Part shown: piece after piece, positions 21,488-29,409 of the stretch
How positions within the stretch are numbered: the stretch's first letter is position 1
Layout: every line of letters starts with the position of its first letter
Source of the DNA: Thiodiazotropha sp040506975
Lineage (GTDB): Bacteria > Pseudomonadota > Gammaproteobacteria > Chromatiales > Chromatiaceae
DNA: 64,000 bases
Reading direction: 5' to 3'
NCBI GenBank assembly: GCA_965211775.1
Contig: OZ242974.1
Coordinates: forward strand, 1,054,001 to 1,118,000
Made by a program: the position numbers and the translations under genes
Notes under the pieces: model-generated
Seen by the model: only the letters and a program-made list of their open reading frames with translations
Databases searched by the model: none
What the model was told of the DNA's origin: nothing

Positions 21488-21775
21488 TCAGTCTGCTGGC
21501 TCGTAATCGTTGGTGATATGCTGTCGAGCATATTTCAGGAAGGTCTCGTATCGGAACGGTATCCTCCCGGTTTCGTGCATATGCTCCCAAATAGTCTTGA
21601 AGGAGTATCCGGCCGTTCGGGCTTCAATGACATCAGGCCGTGCTGATAGAAAGACTGCCAAATACTCACAGCGCTTAATACTCGTGCCTTTGTGACGTTT
21701 TATGAGCCACGACGCGAGGTCTTGAGATGCGTCAGGCTCTGCTTGATGAGTTTTTTCTTCGGTGATTTGTTCCAT
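21488..21775 (-). CDS. traK: TraK-like oriT-associated protein
   Basis: A 95-residue basic protein with the TraK-family pattern (EARTAGYSFKTIWEHMHETGRIPFRYETFLKYA). In RP4, TraK binds the DNA next to nic and wraps it to form the relaxosome. Here the gene lies on the nic-distal side that TraK would bind, but its 3' end faces oriT, unlike RP4 where it is transcribed away from oriT. Its start overlaps the upstream HTH gene by 44 bp, so they are co-transcribed. Confidence 0.75.
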   Translation of the reverse strand: MEQITEEKTHQAEPDASQDLASWLIKRHKGTSIKRCEYLAVFLSARPDVIEARTAGYSFKTIWEHMHETGRIPFRYETFLKYARQHITNDYEPAD

Positions 21776-22646
21776 CGCTGTTATTTCCTTTTAGACTTTT
21801 CCGTATGGCAGATAACTGTTGCTTGTTTCGTCGTTTGGCCTCTGGGCTTGATTCAATACGTCGGCGCTCTTTGTCTCTGTTAGTGCGCTCAGCGGCTTTC
21901 TTTTTCTTTTCTTGTTGCTGATGGAACTCCAGGGCGGCTGCTGGCACAAACGTGCCCTGGCAAGCCGCTTCAATCAGCGCCCTCAGGAGCCCGATTGGAT
22001 GCCTAACTGTTCCTCTCATTGCTAATCCAGCGATTTCATCCAGGATTAGTTGTTGATATTCATCTGGGCAGTGATTCAGTAACAGCGATGCGGATTCCTT
22101 AATTGCCTCTTTGTTCAGTGAGGAAGGCCAGATCAAATCGTCTACAACTACGTGATTCTGATCGGCTTTGTGGGTAGTTGTAGGTTCTATACCGGTTCTT
22201 GATGGTTGGGGTGCAAAAGCTTTGCACCCTTTACTGTCGGATTTTTCACCCTTTTCTGTTCTAAGTTTCACCCTTTCAGGTTTTGAAATGGGTGAAATAT
22301 CTGCATCCTTTTTTGTATCGGAATGCTGGTCCGAATGGGATTCAAAAAAGGGTGAAAAATTTGCGGGGTTTTCTATCCAGTTAGGATTGATCCGATATTC
22401 TGTTGCCCTCCCTCGTCCGCCGGCTGAATGACGAACGGTGAGTAACCACCTGGTTTCTCGCATCTTTGCCAGATGCATTTGAACAGCTCTTTTGCTCTGC
22501 CGAGTCTTCTCCGCTGTGTAGGGAACGCTAGGGCGTATACCTGTGCCGTCATCGTGCGCATGGTCGGCATAGGAAAGGGCAACAAGTAGTTCACCGCCAC
22601 CTGCTGGGTAGTGTTCCCAAACGAGACTCATCATTTTTATGCTCAT
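21732..22646 (-). CDS. Helix-turn-helix protein, possible replication or regulatory factor
   Basis: A 304-residue protein with an N-terminal winged-helix region of about 100 residues (PYTAEKTRQSKRAVQMHLAKMRETRWLLTVR; GRGRATEYRINPNW), like those at the start of phage replication or primosomal proteins. A variable linker follows, and a Lys/Arg-rich tail (QQEKKKKAAERTNRDKERRR). It overlaps traK, and a small HTH gene lies upstream. It probably binds DNA; a role in replication or transfer control is inferred from neighbours. The start is uncertain because several in-frame ATGs lie close together and no strong ribosome-binding site is visible. Confidence 0.65.
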   Translation of the reverse strand: MSIKMMSLVWEHYPAGGGELLVALSYADHAHDDGTGIRPSVPYTAEKTRQSKRAVQMHLAKMRETRWLLTVRHSAGGRGRATEYRINPNWIENPANFSPFFESHSDQHSDTKKDADISPISKPERVKLRTEKGEKSDSKGCKAFAPQPSRTGIEPTTTHKADQNHVVVDDLIWPSSLNKEAIKESASLLLNHCPDEYQQLILDEIAGLAMRGTVRHPIGLLRALIEAACQGTFVPAAALEFHQQQEKKKKAAERTNRDKERRRIESSPEAKRRNKQQLSAIRKSLKGNNSDGTNHRRKNSSSRA

Positions 22647-22658
22647 GAAGGTGCTTGT

Positions 22659-22868
22659 TTAGCTTTCCAGCAGTTGAGCAATTTCGATTGTGCGAAAGTA
22701 AACCCTGCGACCGATTTTAAGTCTTGTGCCATTGAATTTGGTCCAGCAGTCGTTATTAGAACGAAGGCAGTAGCGCAAAGCTTCGGGTGACTTTTCTAAA
22801 ACATCTGCGAGATTGGTTATGGTCATTAACACGCCATAACGTTCAACTAGAGATTCTTCGATTGTCAT
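22659..22868 (-). CDS. Small HTH DNA-binding protein (AlpA/excisionase-like)
   Basis: A 69-residue MerR-like helix-turn-helix protein (TITNLADVLEKSPEALRYCLRSN) with a C-terminal wing (LKIGRRVYFRTIEIAQLLES). Such proteins act as excisionases or element regulators. It is first in the minus-strand transfer series and divergent from the gene at 22973. A 13-bp palindrome in the shared gap may be its operator. It is one of two candidates on the island for the recombination directionality factor. Confidence 0.7.
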   Translation of the reverse strand: MTIEESLVERYGVLMTITNLADVLEKSPEALRYCLRSNNDCWTKFNGTRLKIGRRVYFRTIEIAQLLES

Positions 22869-22885
22869 ACGTCTTCACTCGTTGG

Positions 22886-22898
22886 TTACATGATGTAA
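22886..22898. promoter_or_regulatory. Palindrome in divergent promoter region, possible operator
   Basis: TTACATGATGTAA is symmetric around its central base and lies between two divergent genes, one of which encodes a small HTH protein. An outer CTTCAC / GTGAAG pair flanks it. Binding by the adjacent regulator is an inference. Confidence 0.4.
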
Positions 22899-22972
22899 TG
22901 GAAAGTTACGTGAAGCTGGGTTAATCTAACGGGTAAGATTCATTGGTATTATTTACACGGACATTTTGCCCT

Positions 22973-23824
22973 ATGGATAAGAAAGCAATGACTTCGATGG
23001 AGCGCCAGAGGAGTTGTACTCGAACAATTTCACTCATGAATATGTTGTCGAGTAGCATCGGCGCTAAAAGCGTAAATAATTTCGCTAAGCTATTTGACGA
23101 AGCATTCAGTCGGTTTGAAGGTGAGGAGGGTTTGAAGGGTGTGGATACAGAATCGTCTAGATTCTGGTATCCATTCTTTTATGGCGAGCGTCCTATAACA
23201 GATAAACAGCTTGACCGTTTGTTGTGCATGGATGATCAAGTGAAAACACTGTTTAGCGAAGGGCCGTCGAAACTATGGGTGGCAATGTGGGGCGATGTGT
23301 CCGAGTTGATTGCAATCATCAGAGACTACAACAAAAGCCTTTCTCATATGCCGCTTCACTTTATAACAAAACAAGTTTCCCGCGCGATTCGTGATATCGA
23401 TAAAGGAAATAGGATGCTTGTGGATTTTGTATGGTCTATCAGCTTTTATCGGTTGATTAATGAAGTGCAACCGGAAGCCTTGGTTGATGTTGAGAATTAC
23501 CCTGCCACTCAGGCGAGTTGTGCATGGAATCTTATAGACATGTGTATGAATGACGATTTGGTTGAAAGTGAACTAGATGCGCTAGGTATTCGTATCCAAG
23601 TAATAGATGAATTGTCAAAGCACGAGTTAGAAAGGATGCGTAGAATGCCTGTTCAGCGACGGCTCGCGGATGTGAGTTTGGTGCCTGGCTTTTATACGGA
23701 TTTTAGTGTGGAAGAGGCGGAACGCTGTGGAGCATTTTTTGAAGATGCGTTGTCATATGAAGATGCAATAGATAGTGCCCACGAAGATGAGTCCTTTGAC
23801 GAAACCATGGCGTTTTCATGTTGA
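22973..23824 (+). CDS. Hypothetical island protein
   Basis: A 283-residue protein from the ATG at 22973 (MDKKAMTS). It is largely helical, with two tryptophan-containing segments (PSKLWVAMWGDVSELIAI; FVWSISFYRLI) and a strongly acidic C-terminal tail (EDALSYEDAIDSAHEDES). No signal peptide, membrane span or catalytic motif is evident and I do not recognise the family. It diverges from the AlpA-like gene and precedes a KorB-type site and a 59-residue gene. Confidence 0.6.
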   Translation: MDKKAMTSMERQRSCTRTISLMNMLSSSIGAKSVNNFAKLFDEAFSRFEGEEGLKGVDTESSRFWYPFFYGERPITDKQLDRLLCMDDQVKTLFSEGPSKLWVAMWGDVSELIAIIRDYNKSLSHMPLHFITKQVSRAIRDIDKGNRMLVDFVWSISFYRLINEVQPEALVDVENYPATQASCAWNLIDMCMNDDLVESELDALGIRIQVIDELSKHELERMRRMPVQRRLADVSLVPGFYTDFSVEEAERCGAFFEDALSYEDAIDSAHEDESFDETMAFSC

Positions 23825-23863
23825 AGACTGATATCGGGCATAGGCTATTTAGCCCATAAGAAT

Positions 23864-23876
23864 TTTAGCGGCTAAA
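23864..23876. promoter_or_regulatory. KorB-type operator (OB), site 2
   Basis: TTTAGCGGCTAAA matches the RK2 OB consensus exactly, and symmetry extends to 21 bp (23860-23880). It lies in the gap between the genes ending at 23824 and starting at 23893, where it could control the latter. Confidence 0.75.
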
Positions 23877-23892
23877 ATTCCAGGTAACTAAA

Positions 23893-24072
23893 ATGAAGAA
23901 GAAAAAGAAGAACGAAGGCAAAGTTCCTCGTCTGCTCACGCTAGAGGAAGCTGAGAACCTACTGAAGGATGCAAAGGAGTCAAGTGCCTGGATGCGCTCG
24001 GAAATCAAGCGTCGGCGTTCCGAAAGATCGGCCATTCAAGATGCAGATGGAGAATCGGTTTTCAGAAAGTAA
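23893..24072 (+). CDS. Small basic hypothetical protein
   Basis: A 59-residue, very basic protein (MKKKKKNEGKVPRLLTLEEA; RSEIKRRRSERSA) with one predicted amphipathic helix. It is framed by KorB-type sites 17 bp upstream and 48 bp downstream, which argues that it belongs to the element's regulatory or transfer functions. No ribosome-binding site stands out and no family is recognised. Confidence 0.5.
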   Translation: MKKKKKNEGKVPRLLTLEEAENLLKDAKESSAWMRSEIKRRRSERSAIQDADGESVFRK

Positions 24073-24119
24073 ATATCCCTTCTCTTCATGCCACCGTGCG
24101 GCTCTGGCTCGGACTATAT

Positions 24120-24132
24120 TTTAGCCGCTAAA
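24120..24132. promoter_or_regulatory. KorB-type operator (OB), site 3
   Basis: TTTAGCCGCTAAA matches the RK2 OB consensus exactly, with two further symmetric bases each side. It lies in the 300-bp gap before the defence cluster; apart from this site I see only a weak promoter in that gap. Confidence 0.72.
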
Positions 24133-24311
24133 ATTCTCAGATTACATCCGCCTCTCTAAATCGCTGTATTTTTTCATGGAGTGCAGCGCTATCGACCTTT
24201 TGGTCCCGATTCGCTCATCGGATACAGCTCCAGTAGCTCTACTCCCACCAGCAGGAGCCTTGCCAATCCTGAATTAAATTCGTTCAAGTGAGGGGTAACC
24301 CTATGATTTTG

Positions 24312-24341
24312 TTGACCTCCCTTGTACTATATTGTCATAAA
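24312..24341 (+). promoter_or_regulatory. Possible promoter of the defence cluster
   Basis: TTGACC (24312-24317) and CATAAA (24336-24341) with 18-bp spacing lie 30 bp before the HTH gene that opens the defence series. The match is moderate. Confidence 0.35.
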
Positions 24342-24370
24342 TTACCAGCAAGCACAGGGGATAACCGCCA

Positions 24371-24550
24371 GTGGAGAGCGAAATCCTGACCATCAAGGAG
24401 GTGGCGGAGTACCTCAAGGTTACTGACCGCACTATCTATCGCTTGGCAAATAAAGGGGAAATACCTGCCTTCAAGGTGGGTAACACCTGGCGCTTCGAAC
24501 GGGCCAGGATTGCTGAGTGGATGAGTAATCAAGCCAAAAAAACCTCATAA
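24371..24550 (+). CDS. Excisionase-family (HTH_17) DNA-binding protein
   Basis: A 59-residue single-domain protein starting at GTG 24371, 12 bp after AGGGG. It shows the classic pattern TIKEVAEYLKVTDRTIYRLANKGEIPAFKVGNTWRFERARIAEWM of the excisionase/MerR-like HTH family. It stands 33 bp before the DUF499-type ATPase gene and reads the same way, so it is probably the cluster's regulator. It could alternatively be the island's excisionase. Confidence 0.82.
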   Translation: MESEILTIKEVAEYLKVTDRTIYRLANKGEIPAFKVGNTWRFERARIAEWMSNQAKKTS

Positions 24551-24583
24551 ATACAGAATGATACGAAAGCAGAAGGAGCTCCC

Positions 24584-27256
24584 ATGCTGGGACTGAAATT
24601 ACGCGAGGAATTCACTGGCCGCCGCCTCAGCGGGACCATGATCAGCTTCACCAACAGCCGGGGAACTGGAGCGCTCGATCGCTCAGCAAAGGATTTTTTG
24701 AATATCACCTATCCGTCGGTCGATCTATTAAAGACCATCGAGGCCATACAGCCAGGTCAGGCCCGCCCGGTGGTTATTATCGGCGCAAGGGGACAGGGTA
24801 AGTCACACCTGATGGCGGCCATTTCCCATATGCTGAAAGATCCGGCTGTCGGAGAGTCCTGGTGTAAGGAGTGGGCAGCCTCGTCAAAAAATGAGCTCCT
24901 TGGACGGATCAAACTGCGCACCAGCATGCAGGTCATTGCCCAGAGCATGGAGCTGCATCAGTATAAATTTCTCTGGGATTTGCTTTTCGACCAGCATCCG
25001 CACGGTAAAGTGATCCAGGGGATATGGGAACACCAGGGCGACAAAAAGACCGAAGTGCCCGGTTATGATCTGATGCTGAAGCTATTCCAGGAGCAGCCAA
25101 CGACCCTGATACTGGATGAGTTTCAAACCTGGTACGAAGGACTGACCAATACAAAGCAGTATCCGTGGAGGACCTGGGCATTCAATTTTATCCAGATCCT
25201 TTCACAGATTGCCGAAAACAATCCGGAACTACTGAGCCTGGTGGTCTCGGTTCGTGACGGTTCATCGGATGCGGCACAACAGATTTACCGGGTGAACCCT
25301 ATTCGCGTTGACTTTAAAGGCCCCCAGGCCAAGCGTGATCGCCAACGCCTACTGCTCTATCGCATCTTCGAAAACCGCCTTCACATTCAGCCCGCTGACA
25401 TAGAAGCATTGCTTCGTACACACCTGAATGAATTTCTCCGGCTTAATCATGTAACCGGCTCTGAGCATGAGGCCAAGCTACGCGATTTCATCGAGGCCTG
25501 GCCCTATTCGCCAGAGCTGATGCAGCTTCTTGACGATCAGGTGCTTATCGCCACCGATACCCAGGAGACCCGCGATCTGTTGCGCATTCTGGTGGATGTA
25601 TTCAAGACATCCGGTGAAAAAAGCCCGGTGATCACAGCCGCAGACTTCCTATTGACCAATGATAAAAGCGGCGTCGCCTCCCTGCTGGATTCCGTCGCAA
25701 ACACCATGCACCGGGATCTGCGTACTAAAGCCCTTCGCAACAAAGAGGCAGTCGAGCAGGCTGTATTGGCAACCGGGCAGTCTGTGCCGCATCTGGAAGA
25801 GGTGCTCAGCTCACTCTGGTTACGCTCTCTGTCCCTGGAAAACCAGGCCGGTGCTGAGTCGCACGTCCTGCAAGTCGATATCACTCGCGACAAGACCATA
25901 GATGACAACCAGTTTCAGGCCGAGTTGGCTCTGATTGAAGAGAACAGCTTCAATATTCACCGCAAGGGCTCCCGCCTGGTGTTTCTCAATGAAGAGAATC
26001 CCCAGGCCAAACTGATGGCCCACGCAAAAAACGACCGACTGTTTGATAACGGTGCCGACCTGGCCCATCTCGCGGATGAAATCCGCTATGTACTGGCCGG
26101 TGCGGAAGGTGTGTCCCAGGGTAATCGGGTAATTGTCCTCCAAAGGAGCTGGGATAAAGACCCATGGGCCGAAGTGGATGAGCGCGACCAACCCCAGAAC
26201 TGGGATAACCGCATTCCAGTAGTTGTCATACCCAGCCCAGGTGCCACCGATGCGGATCTCGGCAAATGGCTGAGGGAGTTCGTCAGTAAACACCGCAATA
26301 CGGTGCGGTTTTTGTTGCCAAAAAAAGGTACAGAGCATGTCTTTTACGACAAGGCATTGATCGTACTGGCACGAGCCGTACACCTCGCTGATCAATGGAA
26401 AAAAGGCGATAGCGCCTACTCTGCCCTGCATCTGAAATATCAAAAGGAACTACGTGATCAGCTAAAGACCCGTTTTGACCGCTTTGCCATCTTGGATCAG
26501 TGGAACTTTGGCCAGCCGGAAAAATGCGTGTTCCTCACCACCGGCCACAACACCGATGGCGGGCAGATCGTTCCAGCCATACAAGAGATCATCAAACGAG
26601 AGCTGTTTATCCCAGAAGAACTGGAAAGCGTCATCACCGACGCTGCAAATACCAACCGCTCGGTTGCTGACCTGCTGAGCCAACTGAAAGAGCCCATGGG
26701 CGGCGGTCAACCCTGTATCCCCTGGCTGGGTGAGACTGAAGAGAAAGAGCTGGTCACCCGCGTATGCGCCCAAGGCAAAGTCGCCATCAATCTGTTAGGG
26801 CGTGAGATGATGGAGCGCAACCCTGGCGAAACCGAAGACGATGCCTGGCGGCGTATGCGAGGCCGGCTTGGTTCCGGTCGGCAACTGGAAGAGACCACCC
26901 TGCACCAGCCGGGTTCCACGGTGAGCAGTGGTGGAACGGTGCCTACTACCCCTGGCGTCTCAGAGCCGACACCGGGAACCTCGCCAGTCACACCGGTCCC
27001 AGGCCAACCGCCCATGCCAGGCGTCGGCCTATTTGATGGCGGTGGCCGCCAGCAGCGCCTGCAAGCGCCTGCCACGTCCGCACTCAGCTTGCTGGGCAAG
27101 CTGGAAACCTGGGGCGTCAATGCCGGTACACCCTTGCACAACCTGAGTCTCAATGTCAGCGATCTAAGCGGTGCGCAGCTGGAGAAATTACTCAAGAATC
27201 TCCCGGACGGCCTCACTTATGGTCTGGAGATGGATAAGGAAGAACCCAAGGAATAA
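24584..27256 (+). CDS. DUF499-type AAA+ ATPase of defence cluster
   Basis: An 890-residue protein with ribosome-binding site AAGGAG 5 bp before the ATG. The Walker A motif is GARGQGKSH at about 67-75. A Walker B-like TLILDEFQTWYEG lies at about 164-176. The N-terminus (MLGLKLREEFTGRRLSGT) and the YPWRTWAFNFIQILS segment are typical of DUF499/COG1483 ATPases, found in defence islands next to DUF1156 methylases. A Pro/Gly/Thr-rich linker (about 785-825) precedes a short C-terminal domain. It would supply ATP-driven DNA sensing or remodelling. The next gene starts 3 bp after its stop. Family assignment is from memory, not a search. Confidence 0.82.
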   Translation: MLGLKLREEFTGRRLSGTMISFTNSRGTGALDRSAKDFLNITYPSVDLLKTIEAIQPGQARPVVIIGARGQGKSHLMAAISHMLKDPAVGESWCKEWAASSKNELLGRIKLRTSMQVIAQSMELHQYKFLWDLLFDQHPHGKVIQGIWEHQGDKKTEVPGYDLMLKLFQEQPTTLILDEFQTWYEGLTNTKQYPWRTWAFNFIQILSQIAENNPELLSLVVSVRDGSSDAAQQIYRVNPIRVDFKGPQAKRDRQRLLLYRIFENRLHIQPADIEALLRTHLNEFLRLNHVTGSEHEAKLRDFIEAWPYSPELMQLLDDQVLIATDTQETRDLLRILVDVFKTSGEKSPVITAADFLLTNDKSGVASLLDSVANTMHRDLRTKALRNKEAVEQAVLATGQSVPHLEEVLSSLWLRSLSLENQAGAESHVLQVDITRDKTIDDNQFQAELALIEENSFNIHRKGSRLVFLNEENPQAKLMAHAKNDRLFDNGADLAHLADEIRYVLAGAEGVSQGNRVIVLQRSWDKDPWAEVDERDQPQNWDNRIPVVVIPSPGATDADLGKWLREFVSKHRNTVRFLLPKKGTEHVFYDKALIVLARAVHLADQWKKGDSAYSALHLKYQKELRDQLKTRFDRFAILDQWNFGQPEKCVFLTTGHNTDGGQIVPAIQEIIKRELFIPEELESVITDAANTNRSVADLLSQLKEPMGGGQPCIPWLGETEEKELVTRVCAQGKVAINLLGREMMERNPGETEDDAWRRMRGRLGSGRQLEETTLHQPGSTVSSGGTVPTTPGVSEPTPGTSPVTPVPGQPPMPGVGLFDGGGRQQRLQAPATSALSLLGKLETWGVNAGTPLHNLSLNVSDLSGAQLEKLLKNLPDGLTYGLEMDKEEPKE

Positions 27257-27259
27257 GCC

Positions 27260-28264
27260 ATGCAAATGGGAACGCCAATGGATACCAGCGAATTGGATCA
27301 ACTGTTCAGCCTGCCAGCTGGCGAAGCTTGGCAGGCGCTGTTTGATCTGCTCTGGCAGCGTTTCTCCCCCGCACTACGAGCGGATATTGCCGATGCCCAA
27401 ACCACCGACCGGGATCGTGCCTGCGCCAAACTGGATAACCTCCTCTCCGGCAGTGCCTGGGAGCTGTGGCAGCAGTACGAAGCAACCGCCCCACGTACCA
27501 GCCAGGCACTGAAACGGTTCTGGGCTGATCGGTCTCAGGGGAAAGCGATCTTGATTCTCGACGCACTCTCCCTGCGTGAGTTGCCCTGGCTGCTGGAACA
27601 AGCCAATGAGCGAGGATATGCCGTCCACACACAATGCGTCACTGGTGCAGAAATACCGGGCGATACCACACCCTTTGCCAAGGCGCTGGGATACGGCCAG
27701 CGTTCCAGCTTGGCGAACAACAAAGGCAATAGTGCGGATTTCCCCGGCGCGGTTACTGACGTTTCAGATCTGCCCTTTGCTGATTGCGCCGCCCTGATAA
27801 AAGCCGATCCCAATATTATCTTCTGGCACGAATGGCCGGATAGTGAAATGCATGACCTGGCCGACGATAATGGTTATCGTAAACTTGCAAAGTCTGCCGC
27901 CGCCCGGCTCCGCTCTGATGACTTCTGGTTGCTGGTGGAAAAGCTCACCACCGGCAGGCGTCTGGTGATTACTGCCGATCATGGCTACGCCCACTCGGGG
28001 CTGTTTCCCGATGTCAGCAATCGGGAGCAGGGCGATTACCTGAAAAGCAATTTCAAATCCGGCCGTGCCACCCAGGTAGAGCCGGGGGATAAGCCCCACT
28101 ACTGGGTACCACCGCTCACGCAAATTATTGAGAGCCAGCATGGCCGGTATGAACTGGTACTGGGTCGACGCAAATGGAAAAGTCCTGGCGGCTACCCCTC
28201 GCTGACCCATGGTGGGCTGTCGCTGCTGGAAATCGCCGTACCCTTTATCGAGCTATCACGCTAA
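27260..28264 (+). CDS. pglZ: PglZ-domain protein of defence cluster
   Basis: A 334-residue alkaline-phosphatase-superfamily protein of the PglZ type. The fold's metal-binding motifs are visible: ILDALSLREL near residue 95-104 and ITADHGYAHSG near residue 234-244. It begins 3 bp after the ATPase stop, with AAGGA at the junction. PglZ proteins are shared by BREX and other phage-defence systems and are needed for defence where tested. It is shorter than BREX PglZ (often above 800 residues), so it may be a minimal, single-domain form. Confidence 0.82.
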   Translation: MQMGTPMDTSELDQLFSLPAGEAWQALFDLLWQRFSPALRADIADAQTTDRDRACAKLDNLLSGSAWELWQQYEATAPRTSQALKRFWADRSQGKAILILDALSLRELPWLLEQANERGYAVHTQCVTGAEIPGDTTPFAKALGYGQRSSLANNKGNSADFPGAVTDVSDLPFADCAALIKADPNIIFWHEWPDSEMHDLADDNGYRKLAKSAAARLRSDDFWLLVEKLTTGRRLVITADHGYAHSGLFPDVSNREQGDYLKSNFKSGRATQVEPGDKPHYWVPPLTQIIESQHGRYELVLGRRKWKSPGGYPSLTHGGLSLLEIAVPFIELSR

Positions 28265-28292
28265 CGAATACAACAAACGGATCAATCAATAC

Positions 28293-29409
28293 ATGGCCAA
28301 AACCAAGGCGCCAACCAAAGCCGAGATCATCGCCAAGCAAGTTGCTGAAACCGTGGGAGCAGGTAAGGAGCTGTACCTGGAGTCGGTCGATTTCAGTGAT
28401 CCCAACCGCCCGAAAACCTGTCTCGAAGTGGATTTCCCCATCCTGCCCATCAACCAGATTGCCCAGATCGAGGGCAACGCCGGCAAGCCCATCTACCAGA
28501 TGAGCAAATGGTGGGCTCGCCGTCGCTCCAGCGTGTTCCGCTCCACCCTGATTGCCGCCGCTACCAAGGCACCGGACGACCCGGCTGAAGCCGCCAAACT
28601 GGTCTGGGGCAGCTACTACGGCAACCACCAGCAGAATGAAGCATTCCGTAAGTTGAAAGTGGCCGACATCTTCATGGGGGGTGGCACCACCCTGGTCGAA
28701 GGGGCACGGCTAGGCATGCAGATGGTGGGCAACGACCTCAACCCGGTAGCCTGGCTGGTGGTGAAGAACGAACTGGCCGATGTGAATCTGGAAGAAGTGA
28801 ACAAACTCTTCGACCACATTGAGCGCGAAGTCAAACCCCAGATCATACCCTTCTACGCCTGCGAAGGACCCGATGGGGAAAAAGGTGTTTGGACCCACTT
28901 GCCCAGCGGTAAAAAGATGGGGGGAGATTTCGATCCGCTCGCCCTGAAGCCGGAAGAGCGGAAAGATTACAGTTACGAAGGCCCCGGGGTGATTTACACC
29001 TTCTGGGCCAAGCACGGGCCTTGTGCCGCGCCAGGCTGTGGCCATCGCACGCCATTGATGAACAGCCCGGTGGTGGCGGTAAAAACTCTGTCGGTCAAAA
29101 CCTGGTTGGATATTCCTTGCTCCTACTGCCACGAGACGTTTGATATCGAACGGCAGGAAGCCCGCATGGCGCCGGACGTACCGTTGGTGGTTGCCGATAC
29201 CGAAAAGCCATACGCCATTATGGACGACGAGGGTTATTACACCTGCCCTCACTGTCAGCAGCAACACCGGGATGAAGTTGCAGCAGTAAAGGGTGAATCT
29301 TCACGGCTGCTGAAAAAATCCCGCAAGAACAAAAAGATTGATTTGACTTTGCTGGTACATCCGGACTGGCTGAAAGGTGCACCTGGGCAGGATGAGCACG
29401 GACCACTAG
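28293..29409 (+). pseudogene. DUF1156-type DNA methylase, 5' fragment (interrupted by IS1380 pair)
   Basis: The natural start is ATG 28293 (MAKTKAPTKAEIIAKQV); gene sequence stops at 29409, where an IS begins, after 372 codons. The DUF1156 signature LEVDFPILPINQIAQIEG...KWWARRRSSVFRSTL is present. Motif I of the SAM site reads DIFMGGGTTLVEGARLG. Cysteine pairs (CAAPGC, CSYC, CPHC) form a zinc ribbon. Such enzymes are predicted adenine-specific DNA methylases (COG1743). The catalytic DPPF motif is on the far side of the insertions, so neither half can work alone. Reading frames do not join across the IS pair. Confidence 0.85.

Noticed and set aside
21156..21590. Long N-terminal extension of trbJ and other frames across oriT
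   Set aside because: trbJ has a clear ribosome-binding site and signal peptide at 21155; the upstream part overlaps the non-coding oriT.
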